NCBI GenBank assembly: GCA_937899725.1
Contig: CALCCA010000097.1
Coordinates: forward strand, 1 to 64,000
From: an uncultured Halomicronema sp.
GTDB lineage: Bacteria; Cyanobacteriota; Cyanobacteriia; Phormidesmidales; Phormidesmidaceae
Length of the DNA stretch: 64,000 nt
Reading direction: 5' to 3'
Shown here: positions 55,753 through 64,000 of the stretch, piece after piece
How positions within the stretch are numbered: position 1 is the first letter of the stretch
Layout: each line of letters opens with the position of its first letter
The notes under the pieces: model-generated
The model's input: the letters and a program-made list of their open reading frames with translations, nothing else
What the model was told of the DNA's origin: nothing
Databases searched by the model: none
Position numbers and translations under genes: made by a program

Positions 55753-57129
55753 TCAGGAATAGACCTGAGCCGAGGGAGCCTTTGCTCCCTGGCGGGTGGT
55801 CGCCGTCAACTCTGCCAGGGCGGCAGTTATTTCGACGGGCAAGGGGCTGGGATTATGCACCGACCGCACCGATGCCGGCAAAGACTGCACAGAGCGGGCA
55901 GTGTGCTGGGCAATCTCGGACAGCGGCGCGAGAGGGGCTAGTAGCTCACCATTCTGCATTATCGGCTGCAGTAAAGGCTGTGCACCGGCCGGGGACGGTT
56001 CAGACGCCAGGCCCAAGCGATCGCTGACGCTGCGATCGCCCGCATACTGCCGAAAAATTTGCTTGCGTCCCGGATAAGTGATTTTACCCTCCGACTCTTT
56101 CATCACGGGTAGGCCATCAATTTCCACCAGCTTATACACGCCATTGACCGGTGTGCCAGTCACTAAACGCGTCCCGAAACCATAGCCGTCGATGCAGGCC
56201 CCGGCCTGGTTCAGCCGCTCGATTTCGTACTCATCCAGATCGCCACTGGCAAAAATGGGCACGTCGGGGAGGTGTGATCGCACCTGCTGTGAGAGTGCCA
56301 CCAAATCGCCCGAATCTAACCGCACCCCGGCCAGTGCTCGCTCTCCCTGCGCTCGCTGCGCGGCCAGGTGCCGGGCGGCGGCCAGGGTGTCATAGGTGTC
56401 AATCAGTAGCGGCGCCCCCGGAAAGTAGCGATGAAACGCCTCAAAAGCTTCTGCCTCACTGCCTTCCACCGCCGCGATCGCCATCACCAAGGCATGGGCC
56501 ATCGTGCCCGTCGGCTTTTGCCCCAGCTTCAGCGCTGCCAACACATTTGAGGTAGCCGTCAAGCCCCCCGCCAGGGCCGCCCGCGCCGCCCAGACCGCCC
56601 CTTGCGGACTGAAGGCCCGCCGGGTGCCAAATTCCAGCAGTTTTGCCGCAGGCCCCGCGACATCCCTGAGCCGCGCCGCCCGCGTCGCGATCAGCGTCTG
56701 ATAGTTCAGCGTGTTGAGCAAATAGGTTTCGACCACTTGGGCCTGCCACAGCGGCGCTTCGATGCGCAGCAGCGGCTCATTAGCAAACACCGCCGTCCCC
56801 TCGGGCACCGCCCACACGTCGCCCGTAAAGCGAGCGGCCCGCAGCGTCTCCCAAAAAGCGGCGGGAGCCTGGTCAAAAATGCCGGTGGCCTGCAGTTCGG
56901 CCAGGTGGCGATCGCTAAAATGCAGCGCCTGCAGATATTCCACGGCCTGGGTCAAGCCCATCGCAATGAGATAGCCAAAATTCGGCGGCAGTCGCCGGGC
57001 AAAAAGTTCGAAACTCGCGCGTCGCTGGTCGAGGCCTTCGCCGACATAGCAAGCGCTCATGGTGAGCTGATACAGATCGGTCAGTAGGCTGTAGTCTTCG
57101 GGTGCAACGAGCAAAGGCGAAAGCGTCAT
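55753..57129 (-). CDS. pncB: Nicotinate phosphoribosyltransferase
   Basis: A 458-residue enzyme that joins nicotinate with PRPP, the salvage entry to NAD. Conserved elements: LLTDLYQLTMSACY at the N-terminus, KLLEFGTRRAFSPQGA, VRLDSGDLVALSQQV, IFASGDLDEYEIERL and YGFGTRLVTG. A family His is not obvious at the EFGTRR position, but other members of this type show the same. It is first in the pncB-nadD-nrtR-nadE set, with 69 bases to nadD. The ATG at 57129 is the natural start. A palindromic operator candidate lies 148 bases upstream. Confidence 0.94.
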   Translation of the reverse strand: MTLSPLLVAPEDYSLLTDLYQLTMSACYVGEGLDQRRASFELFARRLPPNFGYLIAMGLTQAVEYLQALHFSDRHLAELQATGIFDQAPAAFWETLRAARFTGDVWAVPEGTAVFANEPLLRIEAPLWQAQVVETYLLNTLNYQTLIATRAARLRDVAGPAAKLLEFGTRRAFSPQGAVWAARAALAGGLTATSNVLAALKLGQKPTGTMAHALVMAIAAVEGSEAEAFEAFHRYFPGAPLLIDTYDTLAAARHLAAQRAQGERALAGVRLDSGDLVALSQQVRSHLPDVPIFASGDLDEYEIERLNQAGACIDGYGFGTRLVTGTPVNGVYKLVEIDGLPVMKESEGKITYPGRKQIFRQYAGDRSVSDRLGLASEPSPAGAQPLLQPIMQNGELLAPLAPLSEIAQHTARSVQSLPASVRSVHNPSPLPVEITAALAELTATTRQGAKAPSAQVYS

Positions 57130-57276
57130 AACCGGGTCTCAATGGGAAAAGATATCAAACATTCGGACAGGTCGGAACCGCAAGGCTAGGGAAGGTAGGG
57201 GCGTTAGCGGGGCAGAAGCGTGAAAGACGATGCCATCAGGCTTGAGCGAGAATGTCACCGTTAGGCTTTTGATGAC

Positions 57277-57297
57277 TTATGGTCATTTTAACCATAA
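57277..57297. promoter_or_regulatory. Perfect 21-bp palindrome, putative NrtR operator
   Basis: TTATGGT-7 bases-ACCATAA, with 7-bp arms that match perfectly. NrtR sites described in bacteria are palindromes of about 21 bases. This one lies in the only divergent gap before pncB (148-168 bases upstream of its start; 283 bases before ubiA). The pairing of regulator gene and palindrome in one cluster supports autoregulation, but binding is not shown. Confidence 0.65.
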
Positions 57298-57579
57298 ATA
57301 TTTGAATTGTCTCGTTTCATGATTGGGCGTTGGCGATTTCTATCGGATGAGAACAAGCGGCCAGCAGATTGTGAGAAAGACCAATATGGACGGTAAATTA
57401 CGATACAGTCTGGTTTTTGACGGTGAACAAGCTTGTCACGATGTCAGGCGGCGATCGCGCAAATATTGATCTTTCAACAAATATCTGCCGGTTCCTTTAT
57501 GGTGGAAATCATATTTTTGGTCGGCGCATCGCCTACCCTAACAGGTCTATGCTGAAGGTGAGAGCTACCCACCCCCATC

Positions 57580-58464
57580 ATGGAAACATCGCCCCTGACC
57601 CGACCCGAGCCCACGTGGAAAGCCATTCTGCGACTCATGCGTTGGGACAAACCCACCGGGCGCTTGATTTTGATGGTGCCGGCGCTGTGGTCCTTATTTT
57701 TAGCGGCGCGGGGCACCCCCCCCTGGGGGCTGCTGGTCGTTATTATTGTCGGCAGCCTGATCACGAGTGCAGCGGGCTGCATCGTCAATGACCTGTGGGA
57801 TCGCGACATTGATCCGCAGGTGCAGCGCACCCGCACCCGGCCATTAGCCTCTAAGGCCCTCTCGGTGCGGATCGCGATCGGGCTGGCGATTATCGCGTTT
57901 CTCTGCGCCTATGGCCTCACTTTCTATCTCAATCGCCTCACCTTTTGGCTTTGTGTGGCCGCCGTGCCCGTGATTGTGCTTTATCCCTTAGCTAAGCGCG
58001 TGTTTCCGGTGCCGCAGCTAGTGCTGGCGATCGCCTGGGGGTTTGCCGTACTGATTCCCTGGGCGGCAGTAACCGGAGCGTTAGAACCAGCGGCTTGGCT
58101 GCTATGGGGGGCGGTTGTTTCTTGGACGTTGGGGTTTGATACGGTTTATGCCATTCCCGATCGTGAGTTTGATGCCCGCCTCGGCGTCAATTCCAGCGCG
58201 CGATTTTTTGGGCGGCGCACACCGCAGGCAGTGACGCTGTTTTTTGCCGTAGCGGTCGTCCTGCTGGGCCTGACCGGCTGGGTCATGGCGTTAAGCTGGC
58301 CCTACTGGGTGACGCTGGTGTTGGCCATTGTCGTCTGGGGTCGCGAAGGCTATTTGCTCAGCTTGTACAATCCCCCGCCGTCGCTCTATGGGCGCATCTT
58401 TCGGCAAAATGTGCTGCTGGGCTTTGCCCTGCTGGGCGGCATGGTGCTGGGCTTACTGCTCTAA
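57580..58464 (+). CDS. ubiA: 4-hydroxybenzoate polyprenyltransferase
   Basis: A 294-residue membrane prenyltransferase of the UbiA superfamily. Eight to nine hydrophobic segments; the first Asp motif is NDLWDRDIDPQVQRTRTRPLA and the second is TVYAIPDREFDARLGVNSSA. In cyanobacteria this enzyme transfers solanesyl to 4-hydroxybenzoate, the committed step in plastoquinone synthesis. The ATG at 57580 gives ETSPLTRPEPTWKAILRLMRWDKPTGRL, the usual N-terminus. It is divergent from pncB. The plastoquinone role is inferred from family and organism. Confidence 0.95.
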   Translation: METSPLTRPEPTWKAILRLMRWDKPTGRLILMVPALWSLFLAARGTPPWGLLVVIIVGSLITSAAGCIVNDLWDRDIDPQVQRTRTRPLASKALSVRIAIGLAIIAFLCAYGLTFYLNRLTFWLCVAAVPVIVLYPLAKRVFPVPQLVLAIAWGFAVLIPWAAVTGALEPAAWLLWGAVVSWTLGFDTVYAIPDREFDARLGVNSSARFFGRRTPQAVTLFFAVAVVLLGLTGWVMALSWPYWVTLVLAIVVWGREGYLLSLYNPPPSLYGRIFRQNVLLGFALLGGMVLGLLL

Positions 58465-58552
58465 GCCATCGGTTGCTGCAGGCGGGTTTGAGCCCGCCCA
58501 TCGAGGGCCTGGAAATGGGGTGTCAGGGGAGCCGATCGCGGAGGCTAGAAAC

Positions 58553-59995
58553 ATGGGGATGAATTGGTGCAACCGAGCACTGGGTATCGGTGGGGGACTT
58601 CTCGGGGCGATCGCCGCCACCGGCCCGGCCGTCGCGCTATGCCCCGCCGATTTGCCAGGGGCAATGGAAGCGATCGCCCAGCACTCAGAGTTGGCCCGTG
58701 CTCGCGTCGGCATGCAGATAGAAACGCTGGACGGCGAGGCCGTTTATAGCCAGTCGGGCGATCGCTTTTTTGTACCCGCTTCCGCCCTAAAACTGGTGAC
58801 CACCGCTGCCGTGCTGACCGAACTCGGCCCCGATTACCGCATTCGCACCGCTGTCTTGGGCACGGTTGATGGGGCAGGCCGGGCCACGCTGCAGGTTGTC
58901 GGTCGCGGTGACCCGAGTTTTGATCAGGCTGATCTCGCCGACTTGGCACGTCAAATTGGTGAACTAAACGTGCGTCAGGTCGATATTTTGTATGGGGACG
59001 ACAGCGCGTTTGTCGGCGAGGCCGTTAACCCCAATTGGGAATGGGAAGATGTGCAGGCGGGCTACGGTGCGCCGATCAACGCCCTGATTTTAGAGGAAAA
59101 CGAAATCGGCCTAAGTCTGCACCCCCAAGCCGTGGGGCAACCGCTGCAGGTAGTGTGGGATGTCCCCAGACAGGGAACGGGGTGGACGATTGAGAACGCA
59201 ACGCGCACCGTCGCGCCGGGGGAGTCTGAGTTTGTCAGCGTCGGGCGCGATTTGAGCCGTCCAATACTGCAGGTCGCGGGACAGCTCGTTGCCGGATCGC
59301 CTCCTGAGCCTGTTGCCATTGCCGAGCCAAATCCGGGGGCAGCCTTTCTTAATGCGTTGCAAACAGCATTGGCAGAGCAAGGCATTGAGGTACAGCAAGT
59401 GCGCCTAGGACCGTCGCCCGCTACCCAAGACTGGAGTGAGCTGGCCGTCGTGCAGTCACCGCCGCTGGCCGAGTTGCTTATCCCCACCAATCAAAGCAGC
59501 AACAATCTCTATGCGGAGGCGCTGCTCAAAACGCTGGGCAGTCGCAATTCGTCAGCCGAGGACGCGACAGCCGCAGGCATCGAGCTTGCTCTGAACCGTC
59601 TGCAAACGCTGGGGCTTGATCCGGCGGATGTGGTGATGGTGGATGGGGCAGGCTTGGCGCGAAAGAACCTGATCACCCCGGCGGCGCTGGTCGATGTGCT
59701 GCAAATCATGGCGCGATCGCCCCAAGCCGAGGTCTTTCGCGAGTCGTTGGCAGTGGCCGGGCAGAGCGGCACGCTGCGTAATCGCTGGCTCGACACACCC
59801 GTTGAGGGGCAGTTAAGCGGCAAATCTGGGGCCATCAGCCGCAATTTTGCCCTGGCGGGCTACCTACAGCCTGAGCGCTATGCGCCGGTTGCTTTCACCA
59901 TTTTTCTCAACAATATTGACGCCCCCGGTCGCGTCGCGCGATCGCTGATTGATGACATGGTGCTCGCGATCGCCACCCTTGAACCCTGTGAATAA
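58553..59995 (+). CDS. dacB: D-Ala-D-Ala carboxypeptidase/endopeptidase (PBP4 type)
   Basis: A periplasmic serine peptidase of about 480 residues that trims peptidoglycan stem peptides (class C low-molecular-weight PBP, DacB). A signal peptide (about 8-28) precedes the catalytic domain. SxxK is SALK in FVPASALKLVTTA. SxN is SSN in NQSSNNLYAEALLK, and KTG is KSG in LSGKSGAISRNFA. The large insert between SxxK and SxN is normal for PBP4. The frame opens at 58328 inside ubiA, but the ATG at 58553 has GGAGG about 8 bases upstream and starts the signal peptide. It is 88 bases after ubiA and may share its transcript. Confidence 0.93.
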   Translation: MGMNWCNRALGIGGGLLGAIAATGPAVALCPADLPGAMEAIAQHSELARARVGMQIETLDGEAVYSQSGDRFFVPASALKLVTTAAVLTELGPDYRIRTAVLGTVDGAGRATLQVVGRGDPSFDQADLADLARQIGELNVRQVDILYGDDSAFVGEAVNPNWEWEDVQAGYGAPINALILEENEIGLSLHPQAVGQPLQVVWDVPRQGTGWTIENATRTVAPGESEFVSVGRDLSRPILQVAGQLVAGSPPEPVAIAEPNPGAAFLNALQTALAEQGIEVQQVRLGPSPATQDWSELAVVQSPPLAELLIPTNQSSNNLYAEALLKTLGSRNSSAEDATAAGIELALNRLQTLGLDPADVVMVDGAGLARKNLITPAALVDVLQIMARSPQAEVFRESLAVAGQSGTLRNRWLDTPVEGQLSGKSGAISRNFALAGYLQPERYAPVAFTIFLNNIDAPGRVARSLIDDMVLAIATLEPCE

Positions 59996-60111
59996 GACTG
60001 CCTGGTAAGCGTCATCCCCAACATCCCAACTCCTGATTCCGAAACCCTCCACGCCTTTCACCAAGGCTTCGGCTTCAGCCCCACAGATGTATTTGGGCAA
60101 GTTGGTAACGA

Positions 60112-60215
60112 TATAGCAGAATTCGGAATGCAGAATTCGGAAGTCGGAGTTGAAAAGCCCACCAGATATTGATTGCAGCCATCTGGAATGATCTCATCAA
60201 ACTGCAGCTTGCTAT
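60112..60215 (+). repeat. 104-bp direct repeat, copy A
   Basis: Begins TATAGCAGAATTCGG and ends CAGCTTGCTAT. It aligns without gaps to copy B at 60373, about 80 of 104 bases identical by hand count. The first part is a short-period GGAATGCAG-type sequence. Confidence 0.8.
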
Positions 60216-60270
60216 GGATGATGGGTTGGCTAATCTTGAGGACCTGCTTCATTGGGTTGAAGCAACCTAG
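60154..60270 (+). pseudogene. Coding-like fragment A (unknown protein)
   Basis: The frame from 60154 to the TAG at 60268-60270 gives AHQILIAAIWNDLIKLQLAM then DDGLANLEDLLHWVEAT, a strikingly regular amphipathic helix. There is no good start. The matching frame in copy B (60415-60522) gives QISDSAIQVDLIKLRLAIA and then diverges. This looks like two remnants of a duplicated small gene. The family is not recognised. Confidence 0.35.
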
Positions 60271-60372
60271 ACGCCCGGCTTGCCCAAGAGATTGCTTTCC
60301 CGCCGAATCATGTTCTGGGAACCGAAACTGTGAATGTCCAATAGCGGCACGATCTGATCTCAGGCGACCAAA

Positions 60373-60476
60373 TATAGCAGAATGCGGAATGCAGAGTTCG
60401 TAATGCGGAATTAAAATGCTTGCCAGATATCGGACTCAGCCATCCAGGTTGACCTGATCAAACTGCGGCTTGCTAT
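60373..60476 (+). repeat. 104-bp direct repeat, copy B
   Basis: Same length as copy A, offset 261 bases (a multiple of three), with flanks that do not match. On the opposite strand a 22-codon frame (60473-60541, MTSEIEVNGDILPVQDAKIV) ends inside it and also reads like real protein. Confidence 0.8.
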
Positions 60477-61041
60477 AGCGCGACGATTTTGGCGTCTTGA
60501 ACAGGCAAGATATCCCCGTTGACCTCAATTTCCGATGTCATTTCAACAGTGTGGAACGAGATGACTGAGATCTAAAAACAGCTCGGGCGATGCACATTCC
60601 TCGTGAAAGTTGGGCTGGGAAATTTGATAGCAGAGATGGCTGATAAGGGTTCCACTGTGCTTCCCAAAGGCTACTGCCATGAGGCCAAACCGCTCTCAAC
60701 GAGCCATGATGTCATCCATTCGCTAGCCGAAAATCACATGACGATTGTTCCCACAAGTCAGGTAATAAGGTTCTTTTGGCAGGCGTAAATCTACGGATTG
60801 AGGTGGGCAATCTGGGGAAAGATCTAGACGGATTTTGCGTGGATTTTGTGACGTCATCCCCGTTAGGAAAGCGCAGAATAGATTTAACTCTGAAGAATGC
60901 AAGCAGCGACAATTAAATCACTCTGTTGGGGGCAATTTGAGTGGTTTAACTAGCTGCATTAAGCGCTCTTACGAGTAAAATGCCTGATCCTTGGGGGCTT
61001 TAGGGTCAGGCTATTTTCTTATTTAGGGGCTGAGACAACCA

Positions 61042-61866
61042 CTACAGAATCTTGTCTAAGCCATAAATTAAAGACTTCAACGGCATGACGCGACGAATGG
61101 CCAGCAGCACGCCAGGCATATAGCAAGCGCGATCGCTCGTATCGTGGCGCAGGGTGTAGAGCTGTCCCGGTGCGCCAAAGATCACTTCCTGATGGGCAAT
61201 CAGACCGGGTAACCGCACGCTGTGCAGGCGAATGCCATCGGCAGTGCTGCTGCCCCGCGCCCCGGCCATTTTTTCGGTCTCTTCAACTTGCGCAGGATTG
61301 TAGGCTTTATTCAGCTCAGACAGCATTTGCGCGGTCTGAATGGCCGTGCCGCTGGGAGCATCAGCCTTTTGGTTGTGGTGCAGCTCAATGATTTCGACAT
61401 GCTCAAAGTATTGGGCGGCTTGCTGCGCTGCTTGCTGCATCAAGACGATACCAATCGAGAAGTTCGGGATGATCAGACAGCCGATGCTGGCTTTGTCGGC
61501 AAATTCCGCTAGATCTTTGATCTGCTCGACGCTGAGGCCCGTTGTGCCCACCACTGGGCGCACCCCATAGGCGATCGCCGCCCGCACAGAGCTGTAGACA
61601 CTTTTGGGGTGGGTGAAATCCACCATGACCGCTAACCCTTCACTCTGAGCCATCACCAGCGCCGCCTCTAAATCAGCGGTGATGGGCACTTCGACCGGGC
61701 CGCAGCCGACAATTTCGCCGATATCTTCGCCTTGCACAGCGGGATTTTTATCAATCGCCCCGACTAGAGTCATGTCCTCCGCAGTGGCGATCTCCTTGAT
61801 GACTTCGCGGCCCATTTTGCCGCAGGCGCCATTGACCACCACTGGAATTGTTGATTGTGTTGCCAT
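61042..61866 (-). CDS. dapB: 4-hydroxy-tetrahydrodipicolinate reductase
   Basis: A 274-residue NAD(P)H-dependent reductase of the diaminopimelate/lysine pathway. The N-terminal nucleotide-binding motif is [15 protein letters not shown]. Catalytic and substrate residues lie in [15 protein letters not shown] (His-His and Lys). The length is normal. The ATG at 61866 is correct by homology. It functionally continues from lysC (33107), although the two are far apart. Highly confident. Confidence 0.97.
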   Translation of the reverse strand: MATQSTIPVVVNGACGKMGREVIKEIATAEDMTLVGAIDKNPAVQGEDIGEIVGCGPVEVPITADLEAALVMAQSEGLAVMVDFTHPKSVYSSVRAAIAYGVRPVVGTTGLSVEQIKDLAEFADKASIGCLIIPNFSIGIVLMQQAAQQAAQYFEHVEIIELHHNQKADAPSGTAIQTAQMLSELNKAYNPAQVEETEKMAGARGSSTADGIRLHSVRLPGLIAHQEVIFGAPGQLYTLRHDTSDRACYMPGVLLAIRRVMPLKSLIYGLDKIL

Positions 61867-62103
61867 GACCCTACTTTTGTACGGCTACCAGGATGAGTTT
61901 AGTGCAAATTGTGGTGGCTGTGAGGGCGATCTCTAAGTCGCCCACAGGGGCGATCGCGACGCTGTTCGTCCTTAATCCGTTCGGCCAAAACACCGCCACG
62001 AATTCGCCCCTCAAGCCCCCGGCCCCTCAGGCTCAAAGCATTCATGCTGTGGAGAAGTCCGCCAAAATAATGTGATCGCCCAGTTTTCAGCGATCGCCCT
62101 CCG

Positions 62104-63333
62104 CTAAGACGTGCAGAGTGACGGCCCCAATTTGGCTTCACAAAAGGCCTGTTCGTCAGCGCTCAGCTCCGTCGCCTCCACATCTCGCCGCAGCACGATG
62201 CCGTTGTGTCCGGCCAAAAAACGCGGTAGCTGGCCATACTCAATCAGCGCCATCGTCTGAATGTCGTAGGTGGTGTAGCGGGTCAGCTCGGGCGTGTCGA
62301 AATCAATATCCAGCACGGTGAGGGCCTTCCACGGCGGCAGGTCACTATCAATCAGCGGGCGCGGCCCCGACCCGATGATGCCCATGTGCAGCAGCTGCAG
62401 GTCACCCCGATGGCCCGGATAGTAAGCGTGGTGATGGCCGCTGATGTAGGTATGAACATCGTATTTTTCTAACAGGGCGCGCAGCTGATCGGCGTTGTCC
62501 ATCACCTCACCGGGCTGGTCGCGACCCACCGCGACGGCATAGAGCGGCAAATGACCAATCAAAATCCGGGCTTTGGCCGTCTGCGCCGCTTCACTGGCCA
62601 GGCTTTCTTCTACCCAAGCCAATTTATCGGCGGGGATGCGGCTCGACGACCCATCCCACGACAGAAAGAAGACATCGTCGCGGCGAAAGCTGTAATAGAA
62701 GGGAAACTCAAAGCGATCGACAAATTCGACCCCGGGGTCATGCTCAGGCGCTTGCCAATAGGCGGCGGCCAAATCTCGCTCTTGCTGAAATAGCGGCGAG
62801 TCGTTCAGGCCCAATGCCCCCGAGGCATCGTGGTTGCCAATGGTAAAACCGTAGGGCAAGCCTGCCGCTCGCAACGGAGCTGCTACGTGCTCGTCAAAGG
62901 CTGACCACATAGCATTGATTTGATCAGGCGTCAGCGTCAGGTCTTGACCGGCGACCATGTCACCGCTGCAGAGCACTAAGTCAGGATGCCAAAACGGAAT
63001 CAGGGCCATCGTTTTATCGATCTCGGGGTCGTAATCAGTGGAGCCATAGACGCCATTGAGGTCACTCATCACTACCAGGCGCAGGTCGCCTCGGGGCGGA
63101 TCGGTCAGGGACGGATCAAGGCTGGCGAGGAGTTGTTCGGTCGCCGCGGGCAGTTCGGCAGGAGCCTCTGGAGGCGCATCGGCGCTGGCTGGGGCCGCCG
63201 TGTCCGTCTGCTCGATCGCCGCCTCATCGGGAGTGGGGGACGACGGGGGTTGAATCGCGGCCTCGGTGCAGGCCAGCAGCACACTGCAAATTGCCCCCAA
63301 GATTACCCCGGTCAAAAAACGCTGCCAGCCCAT
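62104..63333 (-). CDS. Metallophosphoesterase lipoprotein
   Basis: A 409-residue calcineurin-like phosphoesterase with a signal peptide (about 5-22) ending LLAC, a lipobox. An Ala/Pro/Asp-rich linker (about 23-80) leads to the catalytic domain: LVVMSDLNG (usually D-x-H, here Asn replaces the His), LVLCSGDMVAG, FTIGNHDASG, ILIGHLPLYA and ISGHHHAYYPG. Metal ligands are otherwise complete. The mature domain lies outside the cytoplasm. The substrate is unknown; cyanobacterial relatives are described as phosphoesterases only. The ATG at 63333 begins the signal. The H-to-N change could weaken one metal site. Confidence 0.88.
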   Translation of the reverse strand: MGWQRFLTGVILGAICSVLLACTEAAIQPPSSPTPDEAAIEQTDTAAPASADAPPEAPAELPAATEQLLASLDPSLTDPPRGDLRLVVMSDLNGVYGSTDYDPEIDKTMALIPFWHPDLVLCSGDMVAGQDLTLTPDQINAMWSAFDEHVAAPLRAAGLPYGFTIGNHDASGALGLNDSPLFQQERDLAAAYWQAPEHDPGVEFVDRFEFPFYYSFRRDDVFFLSWDGSSSRIPADKLAWVEESLASEAAQTAKARILIGHLPLYAVAVGRDQPGEVMDNADQLRALLEKYDVHTYISGHHHAYYPGHRGDLQLLHMGIIGSGPRPLIDSDLPPWKALTVLDIDFDTPELTRYTTYDIQTMALIEYGQLPRFLAGHNGIVLRRDVEATELSADEQAFCEAKLGPSLCTS

Positions 63334-64000
63334 ACTCCCTCACGGATTGCAAACAGAACTACGGCATACTTTACCCCAACATTCCCGTCAGCGAGTATCG
63401 GCAGTAGTCAGCGATACAAGTCCGCTGTCGATCCGCGTGAACTCAACCGCGGCGATGGGGTAAAACGACGGCTCAGAAAGCCTTACATTGCTGGAAGGTG
63501 AGCGCTTTGAGTGATTATTGGCATTTGGAGATTTTTGGCGCTGGAAACCGCAAAAATGCAGTCGACGATACAAAACAATTCCCAGGATTTATCAATCCTT
63601 GAACTGAGCTGAGTTTGAGGATTGATCAGCCAATAGCAAAGGCCGTTGATGAATAGGGCGATCGTGGATGAATCCATCCGTAGCCGCTTTGTCTTAACTA
63701 GCCGACAAAATTTATTGGCATGTCCCTTTTGCCACCTGTGTCAGTGCTTCGACTCAATGGCGGTGATCGTTGCTCAATTAGTAGCGAGCCTCTAATTTAG
63801 ATGATGCGGTAGGGTGTGTGGTGGCCCGCCTGCTGGAGTGAGCCTTGATGCATCATGCTTGGCGATGATCACCCGGCCATCATTCAGGGCTACTGACTTG
63901 AACCTCTACGCAGAGTAGCCAATATTTCCTGGTTCTGATTCCCGACAATCTTCCTAGCCGTTCCCTCGCAACTCATTTTCAGTTGTTTCCCGTTTTCATT
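63334..64000. other. Right-end intergenic DNA
   Basis: About 670 bases with no supported gene. Short minus-strand frames (63388-63677) look random. The stretch should include the phosphoesterase promoter. It may extend toward a gene outside the window. Confidence 0.4.

Larger units (their letters stand above)
59996..61041. other. Repeat-rich degenerate region between dacB and dapB
   Basis: About 1.05 kb. It contains the direct repeat pair (60112-60215 and 60373-60476) and several short, protein-like frames that look like broken genes. The right half (60550-61041) shows nothing clear; an open frame at 60603-60788 is doubtful. Confidence 0.5.

Noticed and set aside
60603-60788. 61-codon plus-strand frame after the direct repeats
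   Set aside because: No ribosome site, no family-like pattern, and it lies in degenerate DNA.
1-64000. Frequent GCGATCGC palindromes as recombination or operator sites
   Set aside because: These are HIP1 octamers, a normal genome-wide feature of many cyanobacteria, not specific sites.
1-64000. CRISPR arrays, prophage or restriction islands
   Set aside because: No regular spaced direct repeats, phage structural genes or methylase/endonuclease pairs were seen. The Uma2 genes alone do not define a defence island.

Overview
The window is chromosomal DNA of a cyanobacterium, most likely a filamentous Leptolyngbya/Nodosilinea-type lineage; the lineage is an inference. The evidence is the very frequent HIP1 octamer GCGATCGC, a CpcT-type phycobilin lyase, the chlorophyll enzyme ChlP, a phylloquinone (menA-menC-menE, menI) cluster, a UbiA prenyltransferase of the plastoquinone type, an aspartokinase with four ACT domains, and several families largely confined to cyanobacteria (DUF928, DUF1400-type hydrolase, Uma2 proteins, a CHASE2 kinase). 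No phage, CRISPR array or rRNA operon was seen. There is one tRNA gene, tRNA-Lys(UUU).

Layout. 0-6.6 kb: DEAD-box helicase, LuxR-type response regulator, CpcT lyase, OsmC protein, a stand-alone STAS protein and chlP. 6.8-12.1 kb: a Uma2 protein with a 21-bp tandem repeat, then a same-strand signalling group (unknown protein, response regulator, CHASE2 histidine kinase, DUF928 secreted protein). 12.2-21 kb: ilvD, a repeat element, a possible 32-residue membrane peptide, a pentapeptide-repeat protein, a DUF1400-type hydrolase, a LOG/TIGR00725-like protein, a serine beta-lactamase-like protein and a Kef-type antiporter. 22-28.4 kb: an intact IS5-type element and a gene-poor stretch with a TPR protein, a pseudo-receiver, a PhnZ-like HD protein, a second Uma2 gene and a duplicated-domain lipoprotein. 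28.5-32.3 kb: the phylloquinone genes, three of them translationally coupled. 32.3-40.5 kb: a decayed transposase, lysC, tRNA-Lys, class II fructose-bisphosphate aldolase, and DUF427, CPBP, PEP-CTERM and DUF924 proteins. 40.6-45.4 kb: cobQ and cobM flanking an amino-acid ABC transporter that lacks a permease gene. 46-52.3 kb: a STAS-phosphoglycosyltransferase fusion and two adjacent hybrid kinases. 52.4-57.3 kb: an NAD cluster pncB-nadD-nrtR-nadE, preceded by a perfect 21-bp palindrome that is a good NrtR operator candidate. 57.6-63.3 kb: ubiA, dacB, a repeat-rich degenerate stretch, dapB and a metallophosphoesterase lipoprotein.

Functional themes are core photoautotroph metabolism (chlorophyll, phycobilin, quinones, Calvin-cycle aldolase, cobalamin, NAD, lysine and branched-chain amino acids) mixed with cyanobacterial signalling genes. 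The items most worth a second look are the STAS-sugar transferase fusion, the CHASE2/response-regulator/unknown-protein/DUF928 locus, the NrtR palindrome with a hairpin repeat inside the NAD cluster, a pseudo-receiver lacking the phospho-acceptor Asp, and unannotated small ORFs and repeat families in the intergenic DNA. All functional calls come from reading translated sequence by eye. No database search was run.
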